Of a stretch of 64,000 nt of DNA, positions 12,541 to 23,761 are shown piece by piece (position 1 is the stretch's first letter; every line of letters begins with the position of its first letter). Source of the stretch: Diphasiastrum complanatum (lineage: Eukaryota > Streptophyta > Lycopodiopsida > Lycopodiales > Lycopodiaceae); NCBI GenBank assembly GCA_029204225.1, contig MU831907.1:33284-97283 (forward strand), read 5' to 3'. The notes below the pieces were generated by a model that saw only the letters and a program-made list of their open reading frames with translations, was not told the origin of the DNA and searched no databases. A program made the translations under genes and the position numbers.

Positions 12541-12624
12541 AAATTATTTTTCCATGACTTGAATCTATGACAGAGTCTAGTAGATCACTACAATTCTTTG
12601 ATTCAAGTCATGGAAAAATAATTT
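12541..12624. repeat. Perfect 24-bp inverted repeat, 36-bp spacer
   Basis: The 24 bases at 12541-12564 (starting AAATTATTTTTCCATG) are exactly reverse-complemented at 12601-12624. Transcribed, this would make a 24-bp stem with a 36-base loop. It sits just after the copia gag relic, within decayed element sequence. The arms are identical, so the structure is recent or conserved. No protein or promoter is evident beside it. Confidence 0.9.
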
Positions 12625-13409
12625 ATTTGGTGACTCTAGTACTCACAAGGTTGAGGGACATGAAGGAACAATTCTTATTAACTTTCAAGATGGCACATCA
12701 TGTTTTTTCAAATGTTGAGCAACCTTGAGTCAATACCTAATTAGCCCTAATCTAGACCTATTCACAGTATCTACACATGCGAATGTGCTTAAGTAGGATC
12801 ACAACATTTCACGACCTAGTACAACGGTTCAGTGACATTTTTAGAGGCTAATCAAGATTGTTTGACATAGTGACTATATCAAGCGATTGTACAATTCAAT
12901 TAGAAGGCTAATATTTTCCATCTATATGAGGGGGTATGCCCTAGTTAGATATAGCTGCAAATAACCAATGTACTCATTGTTATTTGTCATAGATCTATCG
13001 ATCAATTACTCAATCATGTTATTGCTTAAACTTATTATAATTAGTATTGTAAGAATTGTCTGTTGCAGCTACTAATGTCTCTAAGAATTCACTTTTTATG
13101 ATTGTAGTTGATTCTTGAATGGAATTTTATATCTCATGGTTGTTAGATATGCCTCAAAGCTCAATGGTATGGCTATCATTAAAAATGATAATCATATCAT
13201 TTCACATCAAAGATATGGAACTTGTAGTCTACACAATTATATAATATAGCTTTTAGATTAAGGTAGCAATCACCGAAATTGTTGTTTGATAATAGACTCC
13301 ACTTAGTTTCACTTTGCTTTGATCTTGAAATGCCGCCATGGTATATGAGCCACATTAATTTGAACATGGTAAATGAGCCATGTTGATTCAAAATTTCAAA
13401 CAACATAGT

Positions 13410-13437
13410 CACACACACACACACACACACACACACA
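13410..13437 (+). repeat. (CA)n microsatellite
   Basis: About 28 bases of CA repeat. Confidence 0.95.
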
Positions 13438-13678
13438 TTCAAGATGCTCTTCTAGCATGAGTTGATGAGAAGACTTTTGAAGATTTATGAGCTTTTGATC
13501 ACACGGATTTTAAGCATGAGTAAGCTCCTCCATGTCCATGATGTTAGCATTTATCATTGCATAGGAGTTAAATTGTGCAATAGCATTTGCAATAGCATTC
13601 TCAAATGTAATGTTTTAGCATAGCCTATGCTTTGCTCCCCTAGTTTCATATGTTGTCTTGATGAATAAGACTAACACG

Positions 13679-13717
13679 CCCCCCCCCCCCCCCCCCCCCC
13701 CCCCTCTCTCTCTCTCT
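13679..13717 (+). repeat. Poly-C run followed by (TC)n
   Basis: About 26 consecutive C then about 13 bases of TC repeat. Such a poly-C run is rare in plant DNA; its exact length may reflect assembly error. Confidence 0.9.
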
Positions 13718-14811
13718 GTGGCCCCCACAAGTGTCTCTCTCTCGAGCATATTCGGCCAAACCGACACCTAGTTATTGCTAGTCAACGAACTTTAGAGTTT
13801 TAACCAACGATTGGCAGGTATCTAAATGCTTGGTTGGTATCAAATTAGCTTTCACGGAAATCACCCAAATCTTAACTGCCACCCCCCCGTATGAGCTATG
13901 TCAATAGATGGGTCACTAGTTGACTAGGGCGTGTTTTTTTGGGGGTAATAGTCATATCGATAGTTGACCTAGGGTTAAAATATGGGTTTTGTCCTCGTAT
14001 TAAATCTGGTATCATACATTTGCATACTATACTTGCAAGAAATTTATTTCTTTCAACAATATGTTTATATTCATACTCGGGTAATGACCGCCTTATTTAG
14101 TCCAATTCATACCAGGCCACAACTCACATATGATGTTCATATTAATATTGGCTGGTATCAAAATTTCAAAAAAAATTGTACTATTATGTAACTAGATGGT
14201 TTCAAAGTATAAAGAATCTTTTAGTACCAGATCCTCCTAGCATATAAAAGAATGCACCTAGGTGACACGTGTTTCATGCACATTAGGTTTTTTGACCAAT
14301 GTAAATGGCCAATGTGGCTCCGTGCAATGTGGAGGAATCTCGTTATCTTCAACAATATCTAGTTATCTTCAATTATAGTAGATACACTGTGGAGGAATCT
14401 AGTCACCTTCAACAATACACACACTCTATGTGTCTCTCTCAAGCCCTTGTCTCAAATTAGAGATTTGACCATGTTAACAAGGCAACATAGAGTAGGGTCT
14501 AAAATATCCTACATGATCTCAACACAAAATATTAACCTAGATGCACATAGGCACCAATCAAACCAAGGAATCTCATCATTGTCTATATTCTAATTTCTTC
14601 TTGTGTCTCTCATAGAGTCTTGGTTCTTTGACATCGATGCTTACATTATCTCCCTCAATCATGCTCTCGAGTCTCGAGGCTGGTCCCTCTCACCTTTGAG
14701 CTACAAGCTTTCAGTTCATTTAGCCATTTACTACATTTAAATGGCCAGTTGTTAGCCCTGCAACCAACAAGCCTGCTGTTGATCTTATCTCAAATAGCAT
14801 ATAGTCTACTC

Positions 14812-14819
14812 TATATAAG
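14812..14819 (+). promoter_or_regulatory. TATA box of the DUF506 gene
   Basis: TATATAAG lies about 480 bases before the ATG at 15294. Transcription would start near 14845. It is the best TATA match upstream of the gene, but other AT-rich motifs occur, and a 5' UTR intron cannot be excluded. Confidence 0.5.
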
Positions 14820-14847
14820 TGTGAGTAGAATACCCAGTTGTTGCCTG

Positions 14848-14895
14848 ATGCAAGAGCTGTACAACAGCGTCGTGATTTCTTATCCTTTTTCTTAG
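14848..14895 (+). other. Upstream ORF 1 in the DUF506 leader
   Basis: ATG at 14848 opens a 15-codon frame (MQELYNSVVISYPFS) ending at TAG 14893-14895. If transcription starts near 14845 this ATG would be almost at the cap and may be skipped. Confidence 0.3.
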
Positions 14896-15220
14896 ACTGG
14901 GCCTGGGCTTTCCGCTTTCCTGGCAGCATATTTCTTGCATCATTTGTGGATAGGACTCAGGAGTCAGGAGCAGAAACACGTTAGAGAGGTGCAGCAGAGA
15001 GCATCTTTTCTGCCGTAAGCCTTTGAAGTTTGTAGATACTAGAGAGCCGCTCTTTTTGACGGCGGCTGTTGCCGATCCGATCACTGATCATCCAGCCAGC
15101 TTGTTTTAAAAGCAGCTAGCATAGTTTAGCTTAAAAGGCCATATCTGTCTCTTCCTGAAGCTCAGTTAAGCATTGACCGGCTCTTTGTTCTTTCTGAGTC
15201 CTCACTCCTGACGCCTGAGT

Positions 15221-15250
15221 ATGAGCATTCAGCTTGCCCTTGGCACTTAA
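15221..15250 (+). other. Upstream ORF 2 in the DUF506 leader
   Basis: ATG at 15221 opens a nine-residue frame (MSIQLALGT) ending at TAA 15248-15250, 43 bases before the main ATG. Short uORFs this close to the start often lower translation of the main frame. This is inference from position only. Confidence 0.45.
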
Positions 15251-15293
15251 ACTGCAAACCACATAAACCCATTGTCGCTTGAAGTGTGAAGAC

Positions 15294-17093
15294 ATGACTG
15301 GATTCGAGTACAAGGTCCAAGATCCAATGCCCCGAATTGCTAAGCGAAGTGTTTTTGAAGCTGAAGGCAGTGCAGATAGAGTGGACATGAATGTTTTTGC
15401 TTGTAGCAGATCTAGTGAGATCGATCCTATTTCCTTGCACCTCTCAGCCAAAGTTCACGACTTTTTAGAGGAAGATCAAAACGAGCTAGATAAAATGGCT
15501 CAACCTTGTTGCAGCTGTGCGGGTGCCATCTGTGACGGAAGAAAATGTTTTTCTGTATCGAGATCGGAACGAAATTCCAGCTCCGATCGAGATCTACTGA
15601 TGTCAGATATGCTCAAGGTAGCCTCACATCACATCTGCAAGTTATCTGATAAGCTGTAGGTTATTATATCGGCATGAGATTATAGACTTTCGTCTTCTTG
15701 AATGTCAAGGGGATTTTGAACTTTTGTATGAAGCAGGCTTTACATCAGCAAAACTCGGAGATGATGTTTGCTGATAACAAATTTTTGGAATACGCAGGAA
15801 TCTTCTAAGTGCATCAGTACGATGGAGATTACTGCAACAGAGAGCTTAATGGAGATGCTGCAAGAGAAAATCCGACTCGACATACAAGAGGATGATCTAA
15901 CACTTTCTATCAATGCCGTCAAGCATTCAGTTATGATCTATTTACTTGATATGGGTTACAACGCTGGCATATGCAGATCAATGTGGGATCCCGTAGGAGT
16001 TGTTCCTGGAGGTCAGTACAAATACATGATCCATGGCAATCTCGGATCAAGCTCAGTCTCCATATAAATTATCACTTACCAGCTTGACATTCTTTATTTG
16101 CTTATATCCTGCAGTAGCTAAGAAATTTGAATGTGGAAGCATTGGACACCTTACTCCCGTTGATCGTGATTGATTTAGTTTATGGCTTCTTCAATTTTCA
16201 CTTAGAAAAGAAGTGCAATGAAGTTTCTTGTTTGGTTCATGACTTCTTCTCTTATAAGTTGCTGTTGATCAGGTGAAACTGTATAAGCTTCTTAATTCGA
16301 TCGTTTCCCCATCGCAGGTTGCTATGACTTCATAGATTTGATCGTGGATGCTTCGAACTGTGAAGCCGATCGTTTGTTCGTGGACGTTGATTTAAGAGCT
16401 CAGTTTGAGATCGCACGCCCCACTGCACATTATCGTTTTCTGTTACGCCTGCTGCCTCGCGTGTTCGTGGGTACCGCTGATAGGCTGCGAAAAATAGTAG
16501 ACATCATGTGTGATGCGGCCAAACGTTCTTTGAAGAAGAGAGGAATGCCCGTCCCTCCATGGAGAAGACAGCAGTATATGCACGCAAAATGGTTTTCATC
16601 CTCGTATACAAGAACTTCTATCGATTCTGAAGGACACACACACATCACTCAACACAACCATAAGGGCAATCATGGGGGAAATTTCAGCTTCCTAGCACCG
16701 ATGGTCCAACAAGATCTGAACGAAGCCCAAGAAGCTCCCTACAACATGAGGAAAGCTGTACCTTATGGCGTGCATGTTCCATTGATCCCTGAGGCTGAGC
16801 TGGGAAGAATCAGCAATGCCAAAGAAAATAGGACTGATATTTATAGGGATCAATGGCAGCTTCCCCTCACACAATTGGCAACCTCTCAACGCAACAGGCA
16901 AAAGCTGGATCCAGGGGCCCAATCAAGACTTGCTACATTGCTGATGCAAGCGGGTGTTACTATTCAGCCCAGTGGACCGCAAGCCCACAACCTTGTTCAA
17001 GAGGCCAATCAGCTGCAGCTGGTTGCTCCTCATCCTGCTTTTGTACAAAAGTACTTTTATCCAACCAGTACTACGACTGCCTTAGTGGCTTGA
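15294..17093 (+). CDS. DUF506 (PDDEXK_6, PF04720) family protein, three exons
   Basis: Exons 15294-15617, 15798-16011 and 16318-17093 join with matching phases (0, then 1) at GT-AG sites (AAG|GTAGCC, TACGCAG|GAA, GGAG|GTCAGT, ATCGCAG|GTT) to give 437 residues. Residues 109-180 hold an N-terminal helix-rich patch and DMGYNAGICRSMWD. Exon 3 gives CYDFIDLIVD, FVDVDLRAQFEIARPT (about 200-215), YRFLLRLLPRVFVG, the AAKRSLKKRGM patch and PPWRRQQYMHAKW (259-271), the signature of plant DUF506 proteins. The family has a predicted PD-(D/E)XK nuclease-like fold. Some Arabidopsis members (RXR genes) restrain root-hair growth and interact with calmodulin. The last 160 residues are Gln/Pro-rich and not conserved to my eye. 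All three exons are open and none is repeat-like, so it is probably a live host gene. I took the ATG at 15294 as the first in-frame ATG after the leader; the exact start is less sure than the domain. Confidence 0.87.
15618..15797 (+). other. Intron 1 of the DUF506 gene
   Basis: 180 bases, GTAGCC donor and CAG acceptor, phase 0. Reading through it hits stops, and splicing joins residue 108 (Lys) directly to Glu-Ser-Ser-Lys. Confidence 0.75.
16012..16317 (+). other. Intron 2 of the DUF506 gene
   Basis: 306 bases, GTCAGT donor and CCCCATCGCAG acceptor, phase 1. Splicing restores the VVPGG-CYDFIDLIVD junction that corresponds to the PAGxYEYIDV-like patch of the family. Confidence 0.85.
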
Positions 17094-19888
17094 TACACAG
17101 CAGCATATCACGGCTCATCATTACTGCTAATTTTGCCTCTTAATGGCTTGTTTCAGCAACTTTAAAGCAGCTGCAGTGCCTATGCTTCTTCAGTTTTGCT
17201 ACGGTAGGCTGAACTCTTGCACTATTGTAATATAACTGTGAGAAGACATGTGCTGTCTGTTATAAGCAAGCAAAGCCTCTCTCACAAAATTCCAATTCCC
17301 TGAAGGCTAAACCAAATTATCTTTTTCCACATTTCCAAACTTAAGTCTGTTACCAGATCTTGTGTTAATACTAAGAATAATTTCTTACATGCTAAGATTC
17401 AATACAAATGCTAGAGACAGGCTGAAGTTTTTTAATTCAATGCCAATCTGAGTTGGATTTATAACCCCTGATCGATCAGTCCCCCTGATAGAAACAATGG
17501 CAAATTATTGCAATGCTCCATTTGAACCTGGAAATACCATGTGTCAGAGTGGCCTACATCGAACTGAAGTTACTTTACCTGCTGATGGGCCAATGCTAGA
17601 AAAATAGGACATGCTCTCTCAACTCCTTAGTCCTGCTTTGGTCATATCTCGTTTACTTATAGTGTCTCATCATGAAAATTTTAATTGTCATATATCATGT
17701 TTTACATTTGTCCCACCATGCTGAGACGTGCAAAGAAATGTTAAGTTGCACACATTATTTTTGGTGCTCTTTTTGTCATATCACACACAACCGGGCACCC
17801 TTAACCACCACCTTTTTAGATCATGACAAGTTTGACGTGTAGCAAAGTTGGCATAGCCAAGCCCAACTAAGAAAATGCCTACTGTCAAGGATAAGGGCAT
17901 GATTACACTATCTTTGAAGACCTACATGTCCCCCCCCCTCCTCCCCAAAAAAAAAGTCAAATATGCATCAGAAGCAAAGGTGATGCTCTTTCTCTGATCT
18001 TGTTCATAACATGGTTTGAGAGCACAATATTCTAGGGCAAGTGAGGACTTTCTTCTACAAGGATTTGCAACCTAAATGTAAGCATCGAGCTCTACCACTA
18101 TCTTCTTCAACCAATTGGTCTTTGGATCCATCTCCATCATTGATCCATCCACTAAAAATGTTTCTTCTTTGTGATTTTCTTCATCAATGCTAATTAAGGT
18201 TTCTTCTTTAGGCAGTTTTGTTTCTCTCAAAGTTGTTCATCAGCAATCTAGAAGACATACCTACTTCTCTTGAATGCTATACTTTCTATCAATTTTTTTT
18301 GGGTCTATTTTCTACCATTGATTGATCTATTACCACTGATCATCTCTGTATGCCAGCAATTTCACTTTATGTCATCAACAACTAATGATCCAACTTTGTG
18401 TATGTCAGCCATTTGATTGCTACTCCATTTTCCACAAATGAAGTCAATGGTACTACAACAACTACCATGGTAGGCTTGAATTTCAACATGAGCTCATGGG
18501 TTCAATATCCATATGCTCCATTGGCATAAACAAAAAGGCATTTTGTACAAACAATTCCCCTCCCATTAGCTATATCTCCTTTCTATGAAAGGTGTGCTTG
18601 TAAGTGAAAAATTTCTCGACTAATAGATTAATGAATTTATCTAGCTACTATGATTGCTCTATCTATGGTGATTGCTCTCATGATTAGCCATTGCCAAGGA
18701 TCGATCACCATTACAAATTAATATGAAAAATTTCATTTTTATGAGCTATTTTCATTATTGATTGACAACCAGACAACGATTACATCCAACTACAGATAGA
18801 GATTCTCCATTGTGTCACACTTTATTGTCTGTCTACTATCAACACCAGCAAATATGGATTCAAAGTATAGTATATTTGTCTTCTGATAACACCTTTTACA
18901 CGTGTAACGTCTAGTTCACCTTTTTGGAAGAGCTTTTTTCTAGGATAGATACTAACTTCAATGGTGCTCACTCTTTTAGCTATTACTCCTACTGTTTGTT
19001 ACTCTACTCTATATTTTCCTCTTTATGTTCGGTAATATGATGTTCTAAGAATAGTGAATAAGAATTTTTGTAATGATGGAGATTGTTCAAATGAGTTTTA
19101 AAAAAATGATAACGATGATGAGCCTTATAAGGTAAGAGCTCTTGTGTTTTATACATTTGAGCATCAAGTATCTATGAAAAATAAAAGTAACTAGTGTATC
19201 AATTTTGAACTTTAATTTTTCCAGATATTTAAGTGGTTGTAGATATTTGTTTTTAATTTTTTAATAATGGGTTCATATTCATGGAGTTCTTTCAAATCCA
19301 AAGTATTTGCAACCTATTCTATGTGAGATGTCAACCTAAGACAATTGTCACGTATCTAGTTGAGTTACAACCACTTTTTCATTCAATTCCTATATTAGTT
19401 TCTCAAGAATTAGGTAGAGATGTCCATGTTCCGATTGAGCGTAGATATGTCAAAATTCAGAGTTCCCATAATTTTATGGAAACTCTCATTTATAATGCAC
19501 TTTCAAGTATGAGTTGTCCATTACAAACATCATGGGAATATCATGGGAGGGGGCTATTCCTGTCAATTTCATATTTTTGTGTAGTTGATATTGCAAATTT
19601 TCTTGACATATTCTCTTCTCATTATTTGTTTGGATCAACAAATATTTCAAAAACTATGTTTGCTTCAATGTTTTATACATTCTATATTGAATGAACCTTT
19701 GACAATACCCCAGCAGCCTACTTTGTCTGGTGGCACACAAATTTGAGGAATTGGTTAATAGTTTGAAAGCCTAGAAAACATCATATATTTGGATCTTTAG
19801 GAATAATTAATTCAGTTGTCCACCAATCACTATTTCCACCTCAATTCTTTTTTCTAAGTTCTTTCTTATGTGTCTCATTGTTCTCAAC
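17094..19888. other. 3' flank of the DUF506 gene and intergenic sequence
   Basis: The first 150-200 bases are presumably 3' UTR; AATATAA at about 17229 could serve as a weak polyadenylation signal. The rest is AT-rich with no recognised protein. A 137-codon frame on the plus strand at 19281-19694 (MEFFQIQSICNLFYV) matches nothing I know and may be chance or a decayed element. Confidence 0.4.
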
Positions 19889-20628
19889 AACTCTAGCAAG
19901 GTGAAGCAGATCAGAACAGATCAAGGTGGCGAATACATTTCGAATCACTTCATTGACTTCTGCAATGATCGTGGTATCATTCATAGAAGAACTGTAGCCT
20001 ACACACCGCAGCACAATGGTGTTGCTGAATGAAAGAACAGGACTCTAATGAAGCAGGCAGATGCATGATGACCTCCTTGAAGGCTCCAAGGTCACTGTGG
20101 GCTGAAGCAGTAGCTACAGCCGCATACATCCAGAACAGGACTTGCAAGTCTGGTGCTCCTCACACGACACCACATGAGCTATGGTGGAGTAGAAAACCCA
20201 ACCTGTCTCACGTCATAATCTTTGGTTGTGTAGCATATGCACGTATTTCTGATAAGCTTCAGAAGAAGCTTGATGAGAAAGTCGAGCAAGGATTCCTAGT
20301 AGGTTGTGACAATAATTCGTCATACTACAGAATCTACATGTCAGACACGAACACTGTGAAAACAGTGAGAGACGTCAGATTCGATGAGAGGAGGACAATG
20401 GCCAATGACGAGCCTGTCAGCTACGAGGTTCTAGGGAGACAGTACTATGACCTGCCACCAGTGATAGAGGGAGCAACAGACAAACACGAAAACAAAGATT
20501 TTCAAGTCGTCTCCCATTCGAGTGACGAATCTGATGAAGAAAGATTCGAGAGACAACCTGCCGTCACAGTTCCTGTAAACCAAGATGGTTCCGGATTGAG
20601 CAGAGCAGACAAGGGCAAAGATTTATAA
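19889..20628 (+). pseudogene. Ty1/copia integrase C-terminal relic
   Basis: From 19889 the frame reads VKQIRTDQGGEYISNHF, then YTPQHNGVAE and a TGA stop at 20028. It resumes with a frame shift as MMTSLKAPRSLWAEAVATAA, HVIIFGCVAYARI, EKVEQGFLVGC and TVRDVRFDER, ending in an acidic tail at 20628. This covers the integrase core's second Asp and catalytic Glu and the copia C-terminal GKGY-like domain. The reverse transcriptase that should follow is absent. One stop plus one frameshift in otherwise well-kept sequence suggests moderate age. Confidence 0.88.
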
Positions 20629-21009
20629 TCAATGGAAGACTCGTAAGTACTTTATGTTTATTGCCATTTCAAAATAGAACAAAATAATTGAAAATGGCAT
20701 CATTCGCAATTGCACATTCACTAATATTTGTCATGTCACAGATGCGAAAAAGACGAGCTGATAACGTGCTGCAAAGATCTACCTACAACAATCACCATTG
20801 TGGGAGAACAATAGTTTCAAATAAAGTTTAGTAAAAATCTATGTATAGACTCTTGCATTCAATAAATGAAAGCCCAAGCTGGGCATTAGTACATGTAATT
20901 TGTGCTCCCAAATTCATAAAATGGAGCAGCATTTGATATATCAATGTATATTTTTCTATGAATTCTATACATGTGCAGTTTATTTTTGTTCTATGCTATC
21001 TCTATTGTT

Positions 21010-22374
21010 CTAATCTTCATCTAGTATAATTATATCATCCTTTGCACCATCATCAACAACAGGAGGCTGAAGCCTTGCCCTAGCCAGTATGCTTAGGATA
21101 ATCTCTTGTCTAAATCTGTACACCTGGCTTGATGTGTACTCAGGAAGTGAAAATTGCAAGATAGAACATTCACGTATTAGTAATGGCTAAAAACATCACA
21201 AAATAGAAAACTAATCATGATTCCAAAAATAAGAATAAATAGAATTTATTACCTTAGAAATATCAACATCTTCTTGAAGGTTGAACCACTCAAAAAATAA
21301 CTTTGCATTATATAATGTGTACCACCCACAGCTGAATGAATCATTTTGTTGGGGTGACTGCAAAAAAATTTAGCACACAAGAAATCAATTATGAAACAGA
21401 ATGAATCAGAATGAAACAAATACATTAGAATAATGATTTCAAAATGTTGTTAAGAAAGACAGAATTTACCTCCGAACTAACGATCTGCCAGTCCATGGAA
21501 TGGGAAACATCTATTGGAATATATTTACTTAAATATGACAAGTATATATCTACATCCTTATGTGTATTCCTAGCTGAGTTCATCTTGACACAAAAACTTT
21601 TAACAATATTATCTACAGATCTCTTAATAGAGATCAGGTTTAAACTCCAGTGGTCATTGTAAAATAAGATAGAAATTCCATTAGCTGCAATTCTGAGAAC
21701 TATTTCCATTGATAATGCCAATGATAAAGCATTAAATAGCAAGAAGCATTTAACATATCTTACTTGGTATGATAAGGGACGAGCAAGTATTTTGTTGCTG
21801 GGAATCCACTAGTCAGACACTGTGACAATGTGTCGTTATTCTCCTTGAAGGCCTGAAGCAAAAAGTTACTGAGCACCAGCCATTCATTGGATGAATCTCT
21901 TGCAATGTCATATTGCAAGAGTGCAAGCCCAGACTCTATCATAGGATCACTGATAGAAGCCCGTCTATTTTTAAGATCCAAACAACCGACAACTCTATAG
22001 TTTATACTAAATTCAATTTCCTCTATTCTAGAACAAAAAGAAGTACCAATTCTATCTACAACATCGTCTATGTCCTTATCAAATTTAAGATAATCATCAA
22101 AATCTATATATGTATAAAGATTTGAAGGAGCAGGAGGAGGTGGATGAGTAGTATCTACAGGAATTACAGGAGTATCCAAAATTGTTGTAGCGATATTTAC
22201 AACCTTATCTAGAGCAGCATTATCTACAATTGCATCCGGGTTAGGCTTCGCAGAGTCGGTGGTATCTAACCTCCTTACTTTCTTTGGGGCTCTCTTGGGG
22301 GCTGCCTGCTTCCTAGGATGCTTGGTAGGCTGGATAAAACTACAACACCAAATCTTGCTGCCTAGTCTGGACAT
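21010..22374 (-). CDS. Ulp1-type (C48) cysteine-protease-domain gene, partial, four exons
   Basis: Minus-strand exons 22374?-21764, 21692-21470, 21357-21253 and 21186-21010 join in phase 2, then 0, then 0 at GT-AG sites (AA|GTAAGA, CTCAG|A, GAG|GTAAAT, TTGCAG|TCA, AAG|GTAATA, TTTTAG|CCA). The spliced protein has a basic, Pro/Lys-rich N-terminal linker (APKRAPKKVRR), an acidic stretch (DFDDYLKFDKDIDD), then LVPYHTK and NDHWSLNLI, where the catalytic His is expected. Exon 3 gives SPQQNDSFSCGWYTLYNAK, with a Gln six residues before the nucleophile Cys as in Ulp1/SENP proteases. It ends in an acidic tail at TAG 21012-21010. The expected catalytic Asp patch reads FCVKM, so the acid may be lost. 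Family members cleave SUMO-like tags, and many plant copies ride in DNA transposons. The 5' end is open: ATG 22374 is the first in-frame ATG, but exons probably lie upstream. Possibly intact downstream of exon 1; function unknown. Confidence 0.68.
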
Positions 22375-22951
22375 TAAACCAAGACTTTGAATGTCAAAAA
22401 CTATTTGTGGAGTCTGGTAACAGACCAAAAGTAACCAAAACAAGTCGTGCCAAACTATAACAGATTTAAGAAGAAGAATCAGTAGACAAATAGGAAATCA
22501 GTAAACAGTTGGCCCCGTTGCCACTTGAACCCATACACATAACAGTTAAACATGTCTTCTCTGTATGGTGCAATTAGCAACACACAGATCTCTGCATAAA
22601 ATGTACACACCTATCCGTCGCTCTGACGTGTTCTGAGATAGTTTTGATTTTTATTCTGCAACGCCCGATCCATCCATCCCCTTCTCTACCCATTTTCTTC
22701 TATCCATGTCACACTCTTCCATATAAATCTGATGTCGACCACACTCTTTTTTGCATTTTCATGATCCAGACATCAACCGACTACTATGCATTCCTCCTGC
22801 TTCCTTTTCACACACTACCCCTATTAGTCGACTTCCCAAGTCTTCATCACCACCCGAGTTCAACCTCTTGCCAATCCCTTACAACAATTTGGGGGTGAGA
22901 AAGGTTTTATCTCCCGCCTCTGATGAACCACTACTGGCTTGAACTTCAACC

Positions 22952-23456
22952 GAGTTACCTGACTGAAACACTACTCGAGTCACCTGACTGAAACACTATC
23001 CAAGTCACCTGACTAAAACACTAGTTAAGTCACCTGACTGAAACACTAGTTGAGTCACGTGACTGAAACACTAGTCGAGTCACCTAACTGAAACACTAGT
23101 CAAGTCACACGACTGAAACACTAGTCAAGTCACTTGACTAAAACACTAGCCGACTCACCTCACTAAAACACTAGCCGAGTTATTTGACTGAAACACTAGT
23201 CGAGTCACCTGACTGAAACACTAGTCGAGTCACCCGACCGAAACACTACCCAAGTCATCTAGCTGAGCCATTAGTCGAGTCCACAACTCATCCACTAGCC
23301 GAGTCATCTACCTGAGCCATTAGCCGAGTCCATAGCTCAAACACTAGCCAGGTCATCTAGTTGAGACACTAGCCGAGTCACTTGACTGATCCACTAGCTG
23401 AGTCATATGGTTGAGCCATTAGCCGATTCCACAGCTCAAACACTAGTCGAGCCCAG
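22952..23456 (+). repeat. 25-bp minisatellite, about 20 copies
   Basis: Tandem units of 24-25 bp typified by GAGTCACCTGACTGAAACAC plus TAGTC. The first dozen copies are close to that form. The last eight alternate between a TCATCT-type and a TCCACAGCTC-type unit, giving a 49-bp higher-order pattern. The motif contains GAGTCA/TGACT, a bZIP-like half-site pattern, in nearly every unit. It lies upstream of the Ulp1-type exons on their transcribed strand, so it may be intronic. Confidence 0.92.
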
Positions 23457-23473
23457 TTGGGAAGACCCTCATA

Positions 23474-23749
23474 ATGGTTGTTAAAGCTTTATCTTATTAT
23501 CTAGGAGGACATAAATTTGTTAAGACAAATAAGATTATTTTTGTCAAGAGATCTTATGTTTTGAACATTCTAGTTTATATTGATGAGAATGTTCCTTTAA
23601 GGAGCTCTCATTATTCATTGTCCTCTACATATATTGAACTTAGTGGAAACAAGGATATTGCACTTTTATTAGATGCATACTCAAGCAAAGAATTTCTTCA
23701 TGACAATACAACCATTCAAGGAGGTACAAAAACTGATGATGAAGAGTGA
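23474..23749 (+). other. Unrecognised 91-codon open frame beside the minisatellite
   Basis: An open frame on the plus strand (starting MVVKALSYYLGGHKFV) ends TAG-free until 23749, with an acidic tail (GGTKTDDEE). I do not recognise it, and it has no clear promoter. It could be a chance frame or a piece of a decayed element. Confidence 0.2.
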
Positions 23750-23761
23750 AAACATTGTTTT

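Larger units (their letters stand above)
12625..14800. other. Intergenic between copia relic and DUF506 gene; microsatellites only
   Basis: AT-rich sequence with no recognisable protein. 12900-13050 looks LTR-like but was not paired with a second copy. 14331-14358 and 14391-14418 share a near-identical phrase beginning GTGGAGGAATCT. Confidence 0.4.

Noticed and set aside
19281-19694. 137-codon plus-strand frame
   Set aside because: No recognisable motif and AT-rich; could be chance, so not called a gene.
22952-23456. CRISPR-like array
   Set aside because: The 25-bp units are contiguous without unique spacers, and this is plant nuclear DNA; it is a minisatellite.
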